Below, one piece after another: positions 22,539 through 34,600 of a stretch of DNA of 64,000 nucleotides. The position numbers and the translations under genes are program-made. The DNA is taken from contig NC_079232.1 in the NCBI RefSeq assembly GCF_028502605.1, forward strand, positions 2,790,001 to 2,854,000. The letters are read 5' to 3'. A model generated the notes under the pieces. That model had not been told where the DNA came from. It searched no databases and saw nothing but the letters and a program-made list of their open reading frames with translations. Each line of letters opens with the position of its first letter. The stretch's first letter is position 1. Source of the stretch: Trichoderma breve (lineage: Eukaryota; Ascomycota; Sordariomycetes; Hypocreales; Hypocreaceae).

Positions 22539-24240
22539 ATGTCTACAATGAAAGCATTGAACTATGTCGGACCCTACAAGGTCAAGGTGGAAGAGATTGA
22601 GAAACCCAAACTAGAACACCCCGATGACATTATTGTCAAAGTTACCACTGTTAGTGATCAATTTACATCAAACCAATCTTGCATCATCAATGTGCTGACA
22701 ACTTCCAGGCAGCGATTTGTGGCTCGGATCTCCAGTAGGTACATGGAGGGAGTCTTACAATTCTCAAAGAAATAGAAAAACTCACAGTTTTATAGCATGT
22801 ACGAAGGTCGGACGTCCGCTGAACCAGGGATTACATTTGGTAAGAAGACATTATATGGTCGCGTGGATCGGGAAAAAAAATAATGGAAGCTAAACGGAAA
22901 AAGGTCACGAAAACATGGGAATCGTCGAAGAGCTAGGCCAAGGTGTCACGTTGCTCAAGAAAGGTGATCGTGTTGTTATGCCATTCAATGTCGCTGACGG
23001 CCGTTGCCGCAATTGCGAGGAAGGAAAGACGGCATTTTGTACCGGAGTCAATCCTGGGTTTGCAGGTGGCGCATATGGTAAGATGTTGAAGATTGAATTA
23101 TGGCTTCTTCTACTAAACTTGCCGCAGGCTATGTCGCCATGGGCCCTTATCGTGGAGGTATGAGTCTCTGAAATGCTTTATGGGCGTAGCAATGAAAGTT
23201 CTGACAATATTATACAGGCCAGGCGCAGTACATTCGCATCCCCTATGCAGACTTTAATGCTCTCAAATTGCCTCCCGGAAAAGAGCACGAAGCCGACTTT
23301 ATACTTCTTGCAGGTAACTAAGAAACTCAACATTCCTTTGACGGCCATTGATGCTAACATGTTGGCACAGACATATTTCCCACCGGTATGTCAATGGATT
23401 GCAATATTCTCATTCAGCAGGCCCCCTTATCTAATGCTTAACTTTCAGGCTGGCACGGCGTCGAAATATCCGGATTCCAGCCAGGTGAAAGTATCGCCGT
23501 TTTTGGTGCCGGTCCTGTCGGTTTGATGGCTGCTTATTCGGCTACTTTGCGCGGAGCCTCCAATGTTTACGTTGTAGACCGAGTCCCTGAACGCCTAGCG
23601 GTCGCAAAAAGCATCAACTGTATTCCCATCGACTTTACCAAGGGAGATGCAGTTGATCAGATTATTGCCCACAACGGTGGGATGGTGGACCGATCAGTAG
23701 ACGCCGTTGGATACCAAGCTGTCGACCCCAATGGATCATCAGAAAGACCAAATATCATTATTGAGAATATGATTCGAGTCACACGAGCATGTGGAGGGCT
23801 CGGAATTCCAGGGCTTTATGTCCCCAGGTATGAGATCCATACTTGCAGTTGTATTCAATGCGCCAACTAATTATTGGTATTCCCTGCCGATAGCGACCCT
23901 GGCGCGCCTGATTCAAACTCGGCAAAGGGTATCATCAGCCTCAGCTTTGGAAAGTTGTTTGAGAAGGTAAGGAAGAGTTCTTCATTGGTGCATAGTACGC
24001 ACTATTCACACACAGTATTCTAACTGCCTACTCCAGGGCCTGTCGCTTAGCACTGGTCAGTGCAATGTGAAGAAATATAATCGGTACCTACGAGACATGA
24101 TTATCGCCGGCAAAGCAAAGCCTAGCTTTGTCATCTCGCACGAGATCAGCCTCGGTGATGCGGAGGTCGCATACGAGAAATTTGATAAGAGGGAAGGGGG
24201 ATACACCAAAGTGATTATTCACCCAAATGGAGGTTTTTAA
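22539..24240 (+). CDS. Zinc alcohol dehydrogenase, glutathione-independent formaldehyde dehydrogenase-like
   Basis: Medium-chain zinc dehydrogenase most like the Pseudomonas-type NAD-dependent formaldehyde dehydrogenase. Ten exons give 383 residues: 22539-22649, 22709-22734, 22796-22839, 22904-23077, 23128-23157, 23218-23313, 23371-23385, 23449-23827, 23894-23966 and 24037-24240. The catalytic zinc site is CGSDLHMYEGR plus GHENMG. The family stretch GVNPGFAGGAYGYVAMGPYRGGQAQY and the NAD motif FGAGPVGLMAA are present. In the structural-zinc loop, where the bacterial enzyme has four Cys, this protein has ADGRCRNCEEGKTAFC, so one Cys is replaced by Asp. Intron 3 ends in AAAAAG, and exon 7 is only 15 nt. 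Beside a P450 it could remove formaldehyde released by demethylation; other alcohols or aldehydes are possible. Confidence 0.9.
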
Positions 24241-25361
24241 TGGCTCGGTGTAAAGTAAATCGTGCGCCTTTTGAGGATAGCTTTTGAAGAAAATTGGCAG
24301 CGCAATATCAAGTAAATTTGATATACAGACTATTACTTTACGTCTCTGCGTTGCAGAGCGGAGGAGTTCACTATTAGCCACCGAATAAAACTACATCGAA
24401 GTCTGCTATAAGCAAACTTTTCTCTCCATCATACAGTTTAGTTAATTGATGGTCGTATCTATTGTATATTTTCGACTACATAGAGTGCCTGCAATTTATC
24501 TTTGTGCTTCGGTGACGTCGATTGTGATTTGGTGAATGGCTCTTTCGTAGTCCTAAAGCATGGCCAATCTTAGGAAGAAATACCTAACGCTCATCAACGA
24601 CAATAAGATGCCAGCAAACAGACTACAACCTATGCTAGGAGGGCTTGAGCCTGAGACAACACCCATGAAAGTGTCCAATCTCTTCGATATTGATATTACA
24701 TAAATCGCATTTGCTCAATCTGAATAAGTCAGATTAACAAGCTAAACAACTAGGACTTTGAACTTTGTACTACCGTAAATAATGCATAACTGACTACCGG
24801 ACCGGGGAGACTGTCTCAACGACCTCTTAGTGCTACGAGCTATTGGAAGCGGGGGCGGAGAAGCCGTGAGGGGGCTTGAGAAAAGCGGCGGCGGACCTCC
24901 GCTCCGTCGCCACTTGTAATTTGATGATTTCTTCTCAATTCCAGCTACTATCATAGGTAATATGAGAACGCGCCTAGCGAGAACCTTGTTCTTATCGCGT
25001 TTAGTCGAAGATGCTTAACCTCGGTTATGAGACATTAGGATCGCGATAGTGACGTATGTGAAGCCATCAATATGTTCTTTTTTATAGGCCTTTCGCCCTG
25101 CATTCCGTGTAGTACACAGTTACATGTATCTGAAGTTTTCCGCGTATGGAGTAAGCCGTATTACTCTTAGAACGTTTAATTCTTGTCAACCATCTTATTG
25201 AACATTTCTCTGGTATCCAGATAAAGCCCACGTCTATCGCCTATTAGGCTGTCCACATTGAACAATTTGAATATTATCCATCTATTTTTATACAAAGCCA
25301 CCTGGCCAATACAACAGCAGCCTTTTCTTGAAAGGAGCAGCAAATCTTAGCGAGAACGAAA
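24241..25361. other. Intergenic, promoter of D-lactate dehydrogenase
   Basis: About 1.1 kb with no coding evidence on either strand. Confidence 0.45.
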
Positions 25362-27204
25362 ATGAGCTCTTCTAGTTTGTTGTTTCGGAGTAGAGCCTCA
25401 GCCAGGTTCTTACATCGGAATTTATTCTACAATCGCACAATATCAAGGGCGCTTCATCAGACAAATAGTTCACCGCCCGGTAGGAGCGAGAAGGTGGAAT
25501 TTTCATCAAGCTCACCTCATGGCTCTTCAAAGTTTGTCAAAGTAGCAGCGGGCATTGCGATCGTCGGAGCTGGTGTGGGTGCATATAGCGTCTTTACTAA
25601 ATCTAATACCCCGGACAAGCCCATATACGGATCTAATGCAGATTTCAAAAAGGTACAATTTCGTTTTGCCTTCATTTCTTCATCTTGCGGCTACTAAATT
25701 TTATTAGGCACTGAGAGAGCTTCAAGAAAAGCTTGGTGATGATCAGGTTAGCACGGATGAAAGTGATTTGCAGCAGCATGGCTATTCAGAGTGGTCCTCT
25801 GTCAACGCCGAACGTCTTCCAGTGGCGATCGCATATCCAAGATCTACTGAAGACGTCTCTGAGATTGCCAAGGTTTGCCACAAATATAGACTTCCTATGA
25901 ATCCATATTCAGGCGGGTCAAGTCTTGAGGCAAATTTTGCGGCTCCCTATGGCGGAGTGACAATTGACTTCATGGCTATGGATCAGATCATTAACTTACA
26001 CGAAGAGGACATGGATGTTGTTGTTCAGCCGTCTATTCAATGGCAGGAACTCAACCAGAAACTTGAGCATACCAATCTTTTCTTCCCAGTTGATCCTGGC
26101 CCTTCAGCCAAAATCGGAGGCATGGTGGGAACAAATTGCAGTGGGACAAATGCGATGCACTACGGCACTATGAAAGATTGGGTCATCAACTTGACGGTCG
26201 TCCTTGCAGATGGCCGCGTGATCAAGACACGGCGCCGCCCACGAAAGACGTCTGCAGGTTATAATCTGACAGGATTGTTCGTTGGATCCGAGGGCACATT
26301 GGGTTTGGTGACGGAGATTACATTGAAACTGTCCCCTATACCCGAAAATACACGAGTTGGAGTTGTCACGTTCAGTGACATAGGAAAGGCCGCCACCGCG
26401 GCATCGAAGATGATTCGACGAGGCATTCCAGTGCAGTGCATGGAACTTATGGATGACGTGCAAATGAGCGTCGTAAATCGTGCGGGGGGGACTTCGAGGG
26501 TTTGGAAAGAATTGCCGACGCTCTTCTTCAAATTCTCAGGCACAAAGGGACAGGTTGCGGACAGCATCAACCAGACGAAAGAGACAATTCAGCCGTTTGC
26601 AGACACATTTGAGTTTGCAAAAGATGAAGATGAGGCTCATACGCTCTGGTCAGCTCGCAAGGAAGCCCTGTGGAGCATGATTGCCCTAGGCGATGAAGGC
26701 TCAAGTGTATGGACCACAGATGTTGCAGTACCCATATCAAGCCTAAGGGAAATAATTGGTGAGTCAAAGTTTGTTGTATTTTCTTCTGGCGCCAAAGTAA
26801 ACGATACCAATAGGCATAGAAACGTCAAAGAAAGAGATTGATGACTTGGGGGTTTTCGCTGGGGTTATCGGTCATATTGGCGATGGAAACTTCCATGGGT
26901 TCATTCTACATAACAGGAATGATCCGGACGAACAAAAAAGGGTCGAACAGTGCGTTCATAACATGGTAGAACGTGCTCTGGAAATGGATGGATCATGCAC
27001 AGTGAGTTTCCACGCTGTATAATTCTGAGGGGCTACTAACATGATGCGTTAATCTAGGGCGAACATGGAATCGGGATGGGAAAGAAAGATTTCCTGCTTC
27101 GAGAACTGGGTTATGATACGGTGGATGTAATGCGGAATCTCAAGCTTGCGCTTGATCCGCATTGGTTATTGAACCCCGGAAAGATTTTCGACTTCAAAAA
27201 TTAA
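25362..27204 (+). CDS. Mitochondrial FAD-dependent D-lactate dehydrogenase (cytochrome)
   Basis: Oxidises D-lactate to pyruvate and passes electrons to cytochrome c. Exons 25362-25652, 25708-26758, 26814-27001 and 27058-27204 give 558 residues, close to yeast Dld1. The N-terminus is rich in Ser/Arg (LLFRSRASARFLHRNLF), followed by a hydrophobic segment (AAGIAIVGAGVGAYSVF), as in proteins sorted to the inner membrane or intermembrane space. The FAD-binding PCMH domain shows YSGGSSLEANF, GGMVGTNCSGTNAMHYGT and VGSEGTLGLVTE. The C-terminal domain shows IGHIGDGNFHGF and GEHGIGMGKK. All three introns end in TAG. In the cluster it would feed D-lactate into respiration, in line with the carboxylate transporter next door. 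Confidence 0.94.
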
Positions 27205-27680
27205 ACATATTCCGCTGCATAAAAGGTTGTAATAATTAGACACTTTCCCATGGTATTTAAATATGAACCAGGGTATTAATTAAAAGATGTTGAATATAGT
27301 AAAAGTAGTCTAGTCCTAGTACGCGTTCAGTAACTACATAGGTACTTGAATAAGTCGATCTTGATGTGTCCTGAAAGCTTTTTACATACATTTGTATATG
27401 AACCATTTAGACAATTCGTCAAGAGTACCTACCTAAATTTACTAAAAAATTGATAGATATCAATTTGCCCGTATTGGTGCTTCACGATCTTGAATTGTTC
27501 GACGAAGACAAGCAGTCTCACTTGATTGTTCATGGGGTACAATGAGTCTGCTTGTAACATCTTGCATTTATGAAATATGTATACGGATTTTGGATACATT
27601 GACATATGCCCGTAATTTCAGTGACTAAGAGACGTCCACAGAAAATAGAGACTCATAATCTTCTTCGTCTCGTTTCAAGG
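27205..27680. other. Convergent intergenic region
   Basis: 3' flanks of the D-lactate dehydrogenase and of the transporter on the opposite strand. AT-rich; nothing recognised. Confidence 0.45.
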
Positions 27681-28822
27681 CTATACAGCCTCACCAGATA
27701 TCTTTTCCCTAGCCAATCGTCCAGTGAGATCTCCAACTGGGACTCTCAGTGGAAAGTTGACGGCATCGAGCATAAGGCCAATTAAGTAATACCATGCTAG
27801 GAAACAGACGACAAACGTCAGAGCTCCCCCAGTCTGTGTACACATTAGTTGCATGCCTTGTAGTTGAATTGGAATTTGTGCATAACAATAGACATACTTT
27901 GGATAGTCTGCCTCCAACCACATCGTTTCCGTGCGCAATGGACCAGTAAGATACCGCAAGACAAATCAAGGCTAACGTAAGGGTAAAAAAAAGACAGACA
28001 AAAACCACATTAAGGCGAGTGGCACATATCGTGTATATCGCGACAAGGACAGCCGTGAATATCAAGCCGAATGCTAAAGATGACTTATGAGTATGATCAT
28101 TATTCACAGTCAGAGAGGAAATTTCGGCTCACCATAGCTAGCATAAAACTCGCTGATATCCGTGTTATCTTGGCCACTCTGGAAAAAGCCCTGTGCATTA
28201 AAGCTGGGCGTTTGAGTGGCACCAAAGCCCACCCAAAATGCTCCTATTAAGCAGGATCTTTGTAAGTAATGCAGTAAAATTGTAGAATACTAGCATCTAG
28301 ACGCAGAATTCAACTTACCAAATGATCCAAAGACGACGAAAGGGAAGGTATTCCCCAAAATGAACTCAAGTACCGATGCGATTAGCTGGAGTAGGCCTCC
28401 GAAAAAGTATGTAAATCCTCTTTTGACATCATTAATCTTCCTTTTCAACAATTCGTGAGTATGTCGAGGAGTCCCAACTTACATTGTTGCTACGCCACCT
28501 CCTCCAGATCCACCCCAGCCCATAAGTGTGCATGCCAAAGGCGTCGCGCCCATCAAAAACCCAACAAGTCCCCTATTACACTGTTAGTACATCCTTCAAT
28601 TGCCATAGTTAATATGCGTCGCTATACGGGCACTCACAAAGGCGTCGGGTTACCCAGTCGTTTATACCAATCTGCTTTAGGGAGCTGAGGAGCCAGATAT
28701 CGTCTTTCAAACACCTCGATTGGAATGGCAACGCTTGTATTTGTGCGAACGCACTCAATCTGGTCAGAATTACCACTCATGTTTCCGTCGGTAGGCACCT
28801 TTATGCTCTCATATACAGTCAT
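27681..28822 (-). CDS. GPR1/FUN34/YaaH-family carboxylate (acetate) transporter
   Basis: Plasma-membrane transporter of the acetate uptake family that includes yeast Ato1/Ady2 and Aspergillus AcpA/AlcS. Members move acetate and related monocarboxylates, and ammonium export has been proposed. Six exons (28822-28638, 28572-28483, 28419-28319, 28243-28133, 28073-27898, 27833-27681) give 271 residues. The N-terminal signature NPTPLGL lies across intron 1. Six hydrophobic segments follow, and the tail [14 protein letters not shown] is typical. Intron 2 ends in AAAAG, because the nearby GAG would shift the frame. An upstream GTG-initiated extension exists, but ATG 28822 gives the expected short cytosolic N-terminus. 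Lactate is a possible substrate in view of the adjacent D-lactate dehydrogenase. Confidence 0.9.
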
Positions 28823-29853
28823 CCTCTGAGATATATAAACTTTTGGAGAGGGAGGAGGAAGAGGCACTCGAAGATAGACCGAAGAGTATTGTGATTCTAC
28901 TACATTACCTTTGTCTGCAGAAGAGCTTTTATAATTATATCTCGAGCTATCTCCTTTACTTTCCTCCTTAATTATGGTACTTTCTGTTTAGCTAGATTGA
29001 GTCTAAGATTGAGTTTGTGGGGTTTGCGGGGGAATTCGCGGGGACTTCCACTTCCCCAGCTTTTGAGCTAGGACGCTATAGCGCTTACTCCGTATTGACA
29101 GCATACATCCAATGTAAATAGTCTGGGGATTCTAGCTATTGCCTTTGTATCCATACTATTATGGACTTACATCAGCACTCAAGGTCTTGTAAGAAGGAAA
29201 GAACGTTGACCCATTTGATCAAGTACTCATGCCCTGGATTAGAAAGGATCGGGATACGGATCAGTCCCCCTGGCCTTCGGCCCCCAGTCGAGTACACACG
29301 CTATTTTCTATGTATTCAGGACCAATTCACTGGCCTTCCTTTGTACAGTTCAGTAGCTTCAATCGGCAATTCCCAATATTCCTTGTGTTCGATCAGATGT
29401 GCCTTCCGGTCACGGCAAATAGCAACCTAGCCACAGACGCCTAGTCTGACATGTAGTCTCATTAGCTCCAGGAGTAAGTATTGTCCAATACCCTGAAAAT
29501 ATGGAGCTGATCAAATAATGTCCTGCGGGGGTGACAATGCATCCAGCTGTCAAGCAAGCCCCCGCATCCTAAAGACGAACTATCCCCCACATAGCCAATG
29601 TCCGCCACACTTCACTCCTAGTCTAGTCCTCTCTGTCACTGACAGGGGTTCTACTAAGGAGAATAACTCCATTTCGCAAGACTTTAGATAAAATAGCAGT
29701 GAATTATATTGAAATTGCAAAAAGGCCGAAAGCCAGAGGGCTGTTGAGGCTTATATATCTTCATTTCAACAAATTGATTGAGAATAATTCCAACGCATCT
29801 CGCTAAAGCCTCGTCTATTGTAAACAAGTCTCAAGCAGACGTCTCTCGTAAAG
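28823..29853. promoter_or_regulatory. Divergent promoter region, transporter / TIM-barrel enzyme
   Basis: A 1,031-bp region between divergent starts. It contains one TACTCCGTA motif at 29086-29094. A 70-90 codon frame at 29161-29444 shows no protein features. The shared intergenic region suggests co-regulation of the two genes; no operator was identified. Confidence 0.42.
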
Positions 29854-31112
29854 ATGAGAATTCTTTGTCTTCGATCTGTGTGGGGAGTTGACCCAGGCCA
29901 TCATCTTAGTAACTGGACCGGCTGGTTCCCTGAGCTCAAAGACAAGGGATACGGTACGTCTGACATATTTCGCCGAAGAAGTCTCGAATCTACGACAGTC
30001 GGCTAATACTAGGGGAAAATGAAAGATGGCATTGAGGTAAAAGTAAATATGCTAGAGCAAGAGAGCGATTATGAGCGCCTAAGACAGATTTGTGACCAGC
30101 TTCAACTCGAAATCAGCGTATTGTAAGTAGTCTGATCCCCAATTGAGAAAGAAACTCCACTAAGCTTCGCTGTTACTAGGACACAAACGAGTCCGGCCCC
30201 ATCACTTGCCCCCCGCCAGCCTGGCTTAAACGCGGAAAAACACTTGGCGAGATATCGCAAGATAATTCAACAAGTCAAGCCTCTCAGACCGCTTGTTATT
30301 ACATTTCAATCGGGACAGTACGTGATTTCTTTATACTTGTTGTGTATGTGTGATAACAATTATGGTACCAATACTTATACACGGCATTTCTAGAGACGAC
30401 TGGAATATTGAAGAGTCAATCAAGTTCTACGAGGGGACTATCAAAATTGATAGAGAACTTGATGTTTCGGGCTTCGTCTGTCATGAGACTCATCGAAGTC
30501 GATCGCTGTTTAGCCCCTGGGTGACGCGACTGATTCTCGAGGCTGTCCCTGAGTATGAGTATTCCGCCATGAAAAGGGGGATAAGAAAACGGAACCTGGG
30601 TATCTAATACATTATAGGCTGAGGTTGACTGCTGACTTTTCCCACTGGATGGTTGTTGGTGAAAGATTGCTGGACGATGGTGAAGGCGACCGTACGACTA
30701 TGGAAGCCATTGTCCCTCATGTCCGTAAGATTTGACCTTTTCCCATTCATATGATGTTAACAATATTCTAGGTATCCCATTTACATACGAGGGTTGGAAC
30801 AACTCAGGCTACTCAATGCCCAGCACCTACGCATCCAAACTTCGAGCAGGAGAAGCTCTGTTACGAACGACTGTGGAAAAATATTCTGAAATGCCAGTTT
30901 GAGAAAAATGGCCCCGATGCAGTGATCACATTTGTTCCCGAATACGGGTGAGAAATACCTGGAATGTAGTTCAAAACGTGAAGAGCTGACTTTAACTTAG
31001 TCCCTTTCCTTACCATCCTTTCGGAAGTATAAAGGCCTATGGAGATGTAGCGGATGAGGAAGCACAGCGCCTGCAAGGCGTATTCAAGGAATTTACGGCT
31101 ACTCTTATGTAA
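29854..31112 (+). CDS. Xylose isomerase-like TIM-barrel protein (sugar phosphate isomerase/epimerase)
   Basis: Seven exons (29854-29953, 30026-30122, 30180-30317, 30394-30552, 30618-30720, 30772-30947, 31001-31112) give 294 residues. The barrel shows KGYDGIEVKV (strand 2), LEISVLTQTSPAP, RPLVITFQSGQDDW, VCHETHRSR (metal-ligand Glu and His), LTADFSHWMVVGERLL (Asp and His), HLHTRVGTTQATQCPAP and VPEYGPFPYHP. This is the AP-endonuclease-2/xylose isomerase-like fold of sugar isomerases, hydroxypyruvate isomerases and some dehydratases. Two junctions are odd. Intron 1 must end in AAAG (30025). Intron 5 keeps the frame only with the weak donor GTCCGT at 30721, because the better GTAAGA four bases later shifts the frame. 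Either the splicing is unusual or the gene is newly damaged. The reaction is not predictable. Confidence 0.82.
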
Positions 31113-31681
31113 GACAATGAACTGTTTTCTCTAGAGGAGCGATTCAAAGGTAATCTTGAGGTAGGGAATCTGTCGCTAGAAAAGAATATTAATTATGCAA
31201 GAGTTCAGCTTTACTCTTTGAGAGCCAACACGCTCTTATTGGACGCTGAACCCCAAAGTGGTGGGGGTTGGGCATAGCTACATGATGCGGCTGCTTCTCT
31301 CGCAACCATTTCTACACGTACTTAACTTGCATTGGCTGCAAGCGACTGAAGTATCATCTGAGGGAAATAAATGTACGCTAGTCCTGCATGTAGTGTGACG
31401 TGGCTAGTATTTGTAGATTTCACTTTTCATAACTATCAGTTTGAAGAAACCTACTGGGCTGAGTTTCTATTCGTCGACCACAGAATCCGTTCATAAGCAG
31501 AATAGCTGATTGTTGTGCATGATACATCTACTTTCCACGTCTACGCAATTCTGTCTCTTTCACTATCACCGAATTTGGCATCAATTATTGTCTGCAGGTA
31601 TTTCTGACTCTGGGGCCACGGATCAGTCCAAGTCCCCTGATTAGCTCTCAGCCTCTTTGTCAACTTGACTCATTCTTCAGC
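31113..31681. other. Intergenic, upstream of the NLR-like gene
   Basis: About 570 bp without coding evidence; presumed 3' flank of the isomerase and promoter of the NLR-like gene. Confidence 0.45.
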
Positions 31682-34600
31682 ATGTCTGATCCCAATGACT
31701 ATACCGTCGGATGGATCTGCGCGATAACAACTGAGTATGTTGCTGCACAGTCTTTCCTTGACGAAAATCATCAAGGACCAGAAAAGGTATCAGCCAACGA
31801 TAATAACGACTATACACTGGGTAAAATAGGGAAGCACAATGTGGTAATAGCAGTGTTGCCCGATGGAGAGTACGGGATATCATCGGCAGCAAGCGTTGCC
31901 AGAGACATGCTTCACAGCTTTCCTAATATCCGGATTGGTTTAATGGTGGGAATCGGTGGAGGTGCGCCAAGCAAGAAGCATGATATCCGCTTAGGCGATA
32001 TCGTCGTCAGTTCTTCCGGGAATGGGAAGAGTGGTGTGTTCCAGTACGACTTCGGGAAAACAGTCCAAGAACAAAGTTTCCAACACACAGGATTCTTAAA
32101 CCAGCCACCAGTGGTACTAAGGACTGCTGTAAGCGGACTTAGGTCTCATTATGAGCTTAATGGACATCAGCTTGATCTTAATATTAGCAAGATCCTAGAG
32201 AAATGGAAAAGGCTAAAGCGCAAATACAGCCGACCGCCACCAAGCGCTGACTTTCTATACCGGACCGATATTATTCATCCATTAGGAGATGAAACAGGCT
32301 GTACGGTGCTTTGTGGTGATTGTCCGTCAAAGCTGATTCTCCGACCTGAGAGAACAGAGGATGATGATATTCCATCTATCCACTATGGACTAATTGCATC
32401 AGCCAATCAACTAATGAAGGACGCATCAATTCGGGATACACTTGCAGCAGAAAAAGATGTTCTTTGCTTCGAGATGGAAGCGGCAGGGCTAATGAATCAC
32501 TTTCCCTGTTTAGTAATTCGCGGTATATGCGACTATTCGGATTCCCATAAGAATAAAGCCTGGCAAGGATATGCAGCAATGGCGGCTGCTGCATATGCAA
32601 AAGACCTTCTGCATCGAATCCCTCCTAACAGAATTGAGGCTGAGAAGAGAATTGGAGAGATTCTATCCGGTTAGTTTTCAGAAAGTCCAAAGCTATCTCA
32701 TAACAATTGCTAATTGCACATAACTATGATAGATGTAAAAGAACGGATTATCGACATGTCACAGAATATCACCAAGATCGTACGGAAGCAACTAGATCAA
32801 GAATTTCAAGCTATCCTAGACTGGATCACTCCAATTGATTATGCTTCTCAACAAAACGACCTCATTAAGAGTCGTCAGCCAGGAACTGGAGAATGGTTGG
32901 TAAACTCGGAAGAATTCCAAAATTGGATTAACAAAAAAAAGCAAACCTTGTTCTGCCCCGGAATTCCAGGGGCTGGAAAGACCATAGCCACCTCTATTGC
33001 AGTTAGCTATCTTCATGCTAAATTCCAAGAAAAGCACGGCATTGGGATTGCATACCTCTATCTGAACTTCCGCCGGCAGTCAGAGCAGGAACCCATACAT
33101 ATCCTCTCAAGCATTTTGAGGCAACTTTCCCAAATGGGTTCTAAGGTACACGACAGTGTACAAGAGCTATATAAGAAGCACAAACCAAAGAGGGAGGAAA
33201 ACCAGCCAACTTCGCAGATTCCACCCACCCCACCTTCACTTGACGAAATTGTGAAAACTCTGGACCAGATTATTGCTAGCTATTCGAGAACATACATCAT
33301 CATCGATGCTCTGGATGAATGCACAGATTCCAATTTACACCGCTCTACTCTCATGTTTGAGATATTTGGTCTTCAAACCAGGTTGGGTGCAAACCTATTT
33401 TTCACATCTCGGCTCGTCCCACATATAGAAAAGGATTTCGAAAGCAGAGAGTGTAGCACACTCGAAATTCGTGCTACTGATAAAGACATACGGCAATACC
33501 TAGACAGTAATATGTCACAGTTGCCTGCATTCATCTTCCAGTCCACCGGTCTTGAAGAAAGGATAAAGTCGTCTATTATCGAAGCATCTAAAGAAGTGTA
33601 AGTCCAGTCGTTAACCAATTACGCATATTGTTAGAGGAAAATGTTTTATTGACATAAATCTTGTAGGTTTCTTCTCGCCAGACTTCATCTAGATTCCCTG
33701 CGAGACAAAATAAGCGTCTGGCAAGTTGAAGATGCACTAAAAAAACTTCCTAAGGGATGGGATGCCTATGAGCAAGCATACAAAGGAGCCATGGAGAGAA
33801 TCAAGAGCCAAAAAAGGGGTTTCTGCGACCTTGCCAACCGGGTTCTTTTCTGGATCACCTGCTCTAGACGGCCTCTATCTACCTCGGAGTTGCAGCACGC
33901 ACTCGCAGTTGTGAATGATTCTTCTTCCCTAAATCCACGCAACCTGCCTGAGATTGGACTTATGGTCTCTGTATGCGGCGGGTTAGTGGCGGTTGATGAA
34001 CACAGTGATATCATCCGTCTAGTCCACTATACAGTGCAAGAATACTTTGAGCGGACCTGTGACACATGGTTTCCTACTGCTCAAGCTGATATTGCAAAAA
34101 CATGTATCACATACCTGTCGTTCGATATCTTTAAAGCGGGTGCAAACTCGACTTATGAAGTTTTCGAAGGAGAATCGCAGTCAGATGGTCTATATGACTA
34201 TGCTGCCTGCAACTGGGGGCACCATGTGCGCATTTCGTCAGATCCAGATGTCAATCTCCTTGCTGTGGGCTTTCTAGAGAGTGAAGCTGCAGCACTCACC
34301 TGGGAGCAGGTGATGCGAATCTATAAGAAACGCTATAGTTATGACGACGAGAAGCCCCCAAACATCGGTAAACTTCATATGGCAGCATATTTTGGGCTTG
34401 TAGATCCAATGAAGGCACTACTCAAGAAACATGATCCTGACTCCGAAGTCGAAGATTGGACTCCAATACATTGGGCCTCACTGGAAGGCCATGAGGCAGT
34501 AGTGAAGCTGCTGTTGGAGAATGATGCTAATCCTAATCCGGACGATTGGGATAATGAATACAGCCCATTGAAACTAGCTGTGCAAAATGACCATACAGCG

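Noticed and set aside
11491..31112. Secondary-metabolite gene cluster interpretation
   Set aside because: No polyketide synthase, peptide synthetase, terpene cyclase or prenyltransferase is present; the enzymes are of catabolic type.
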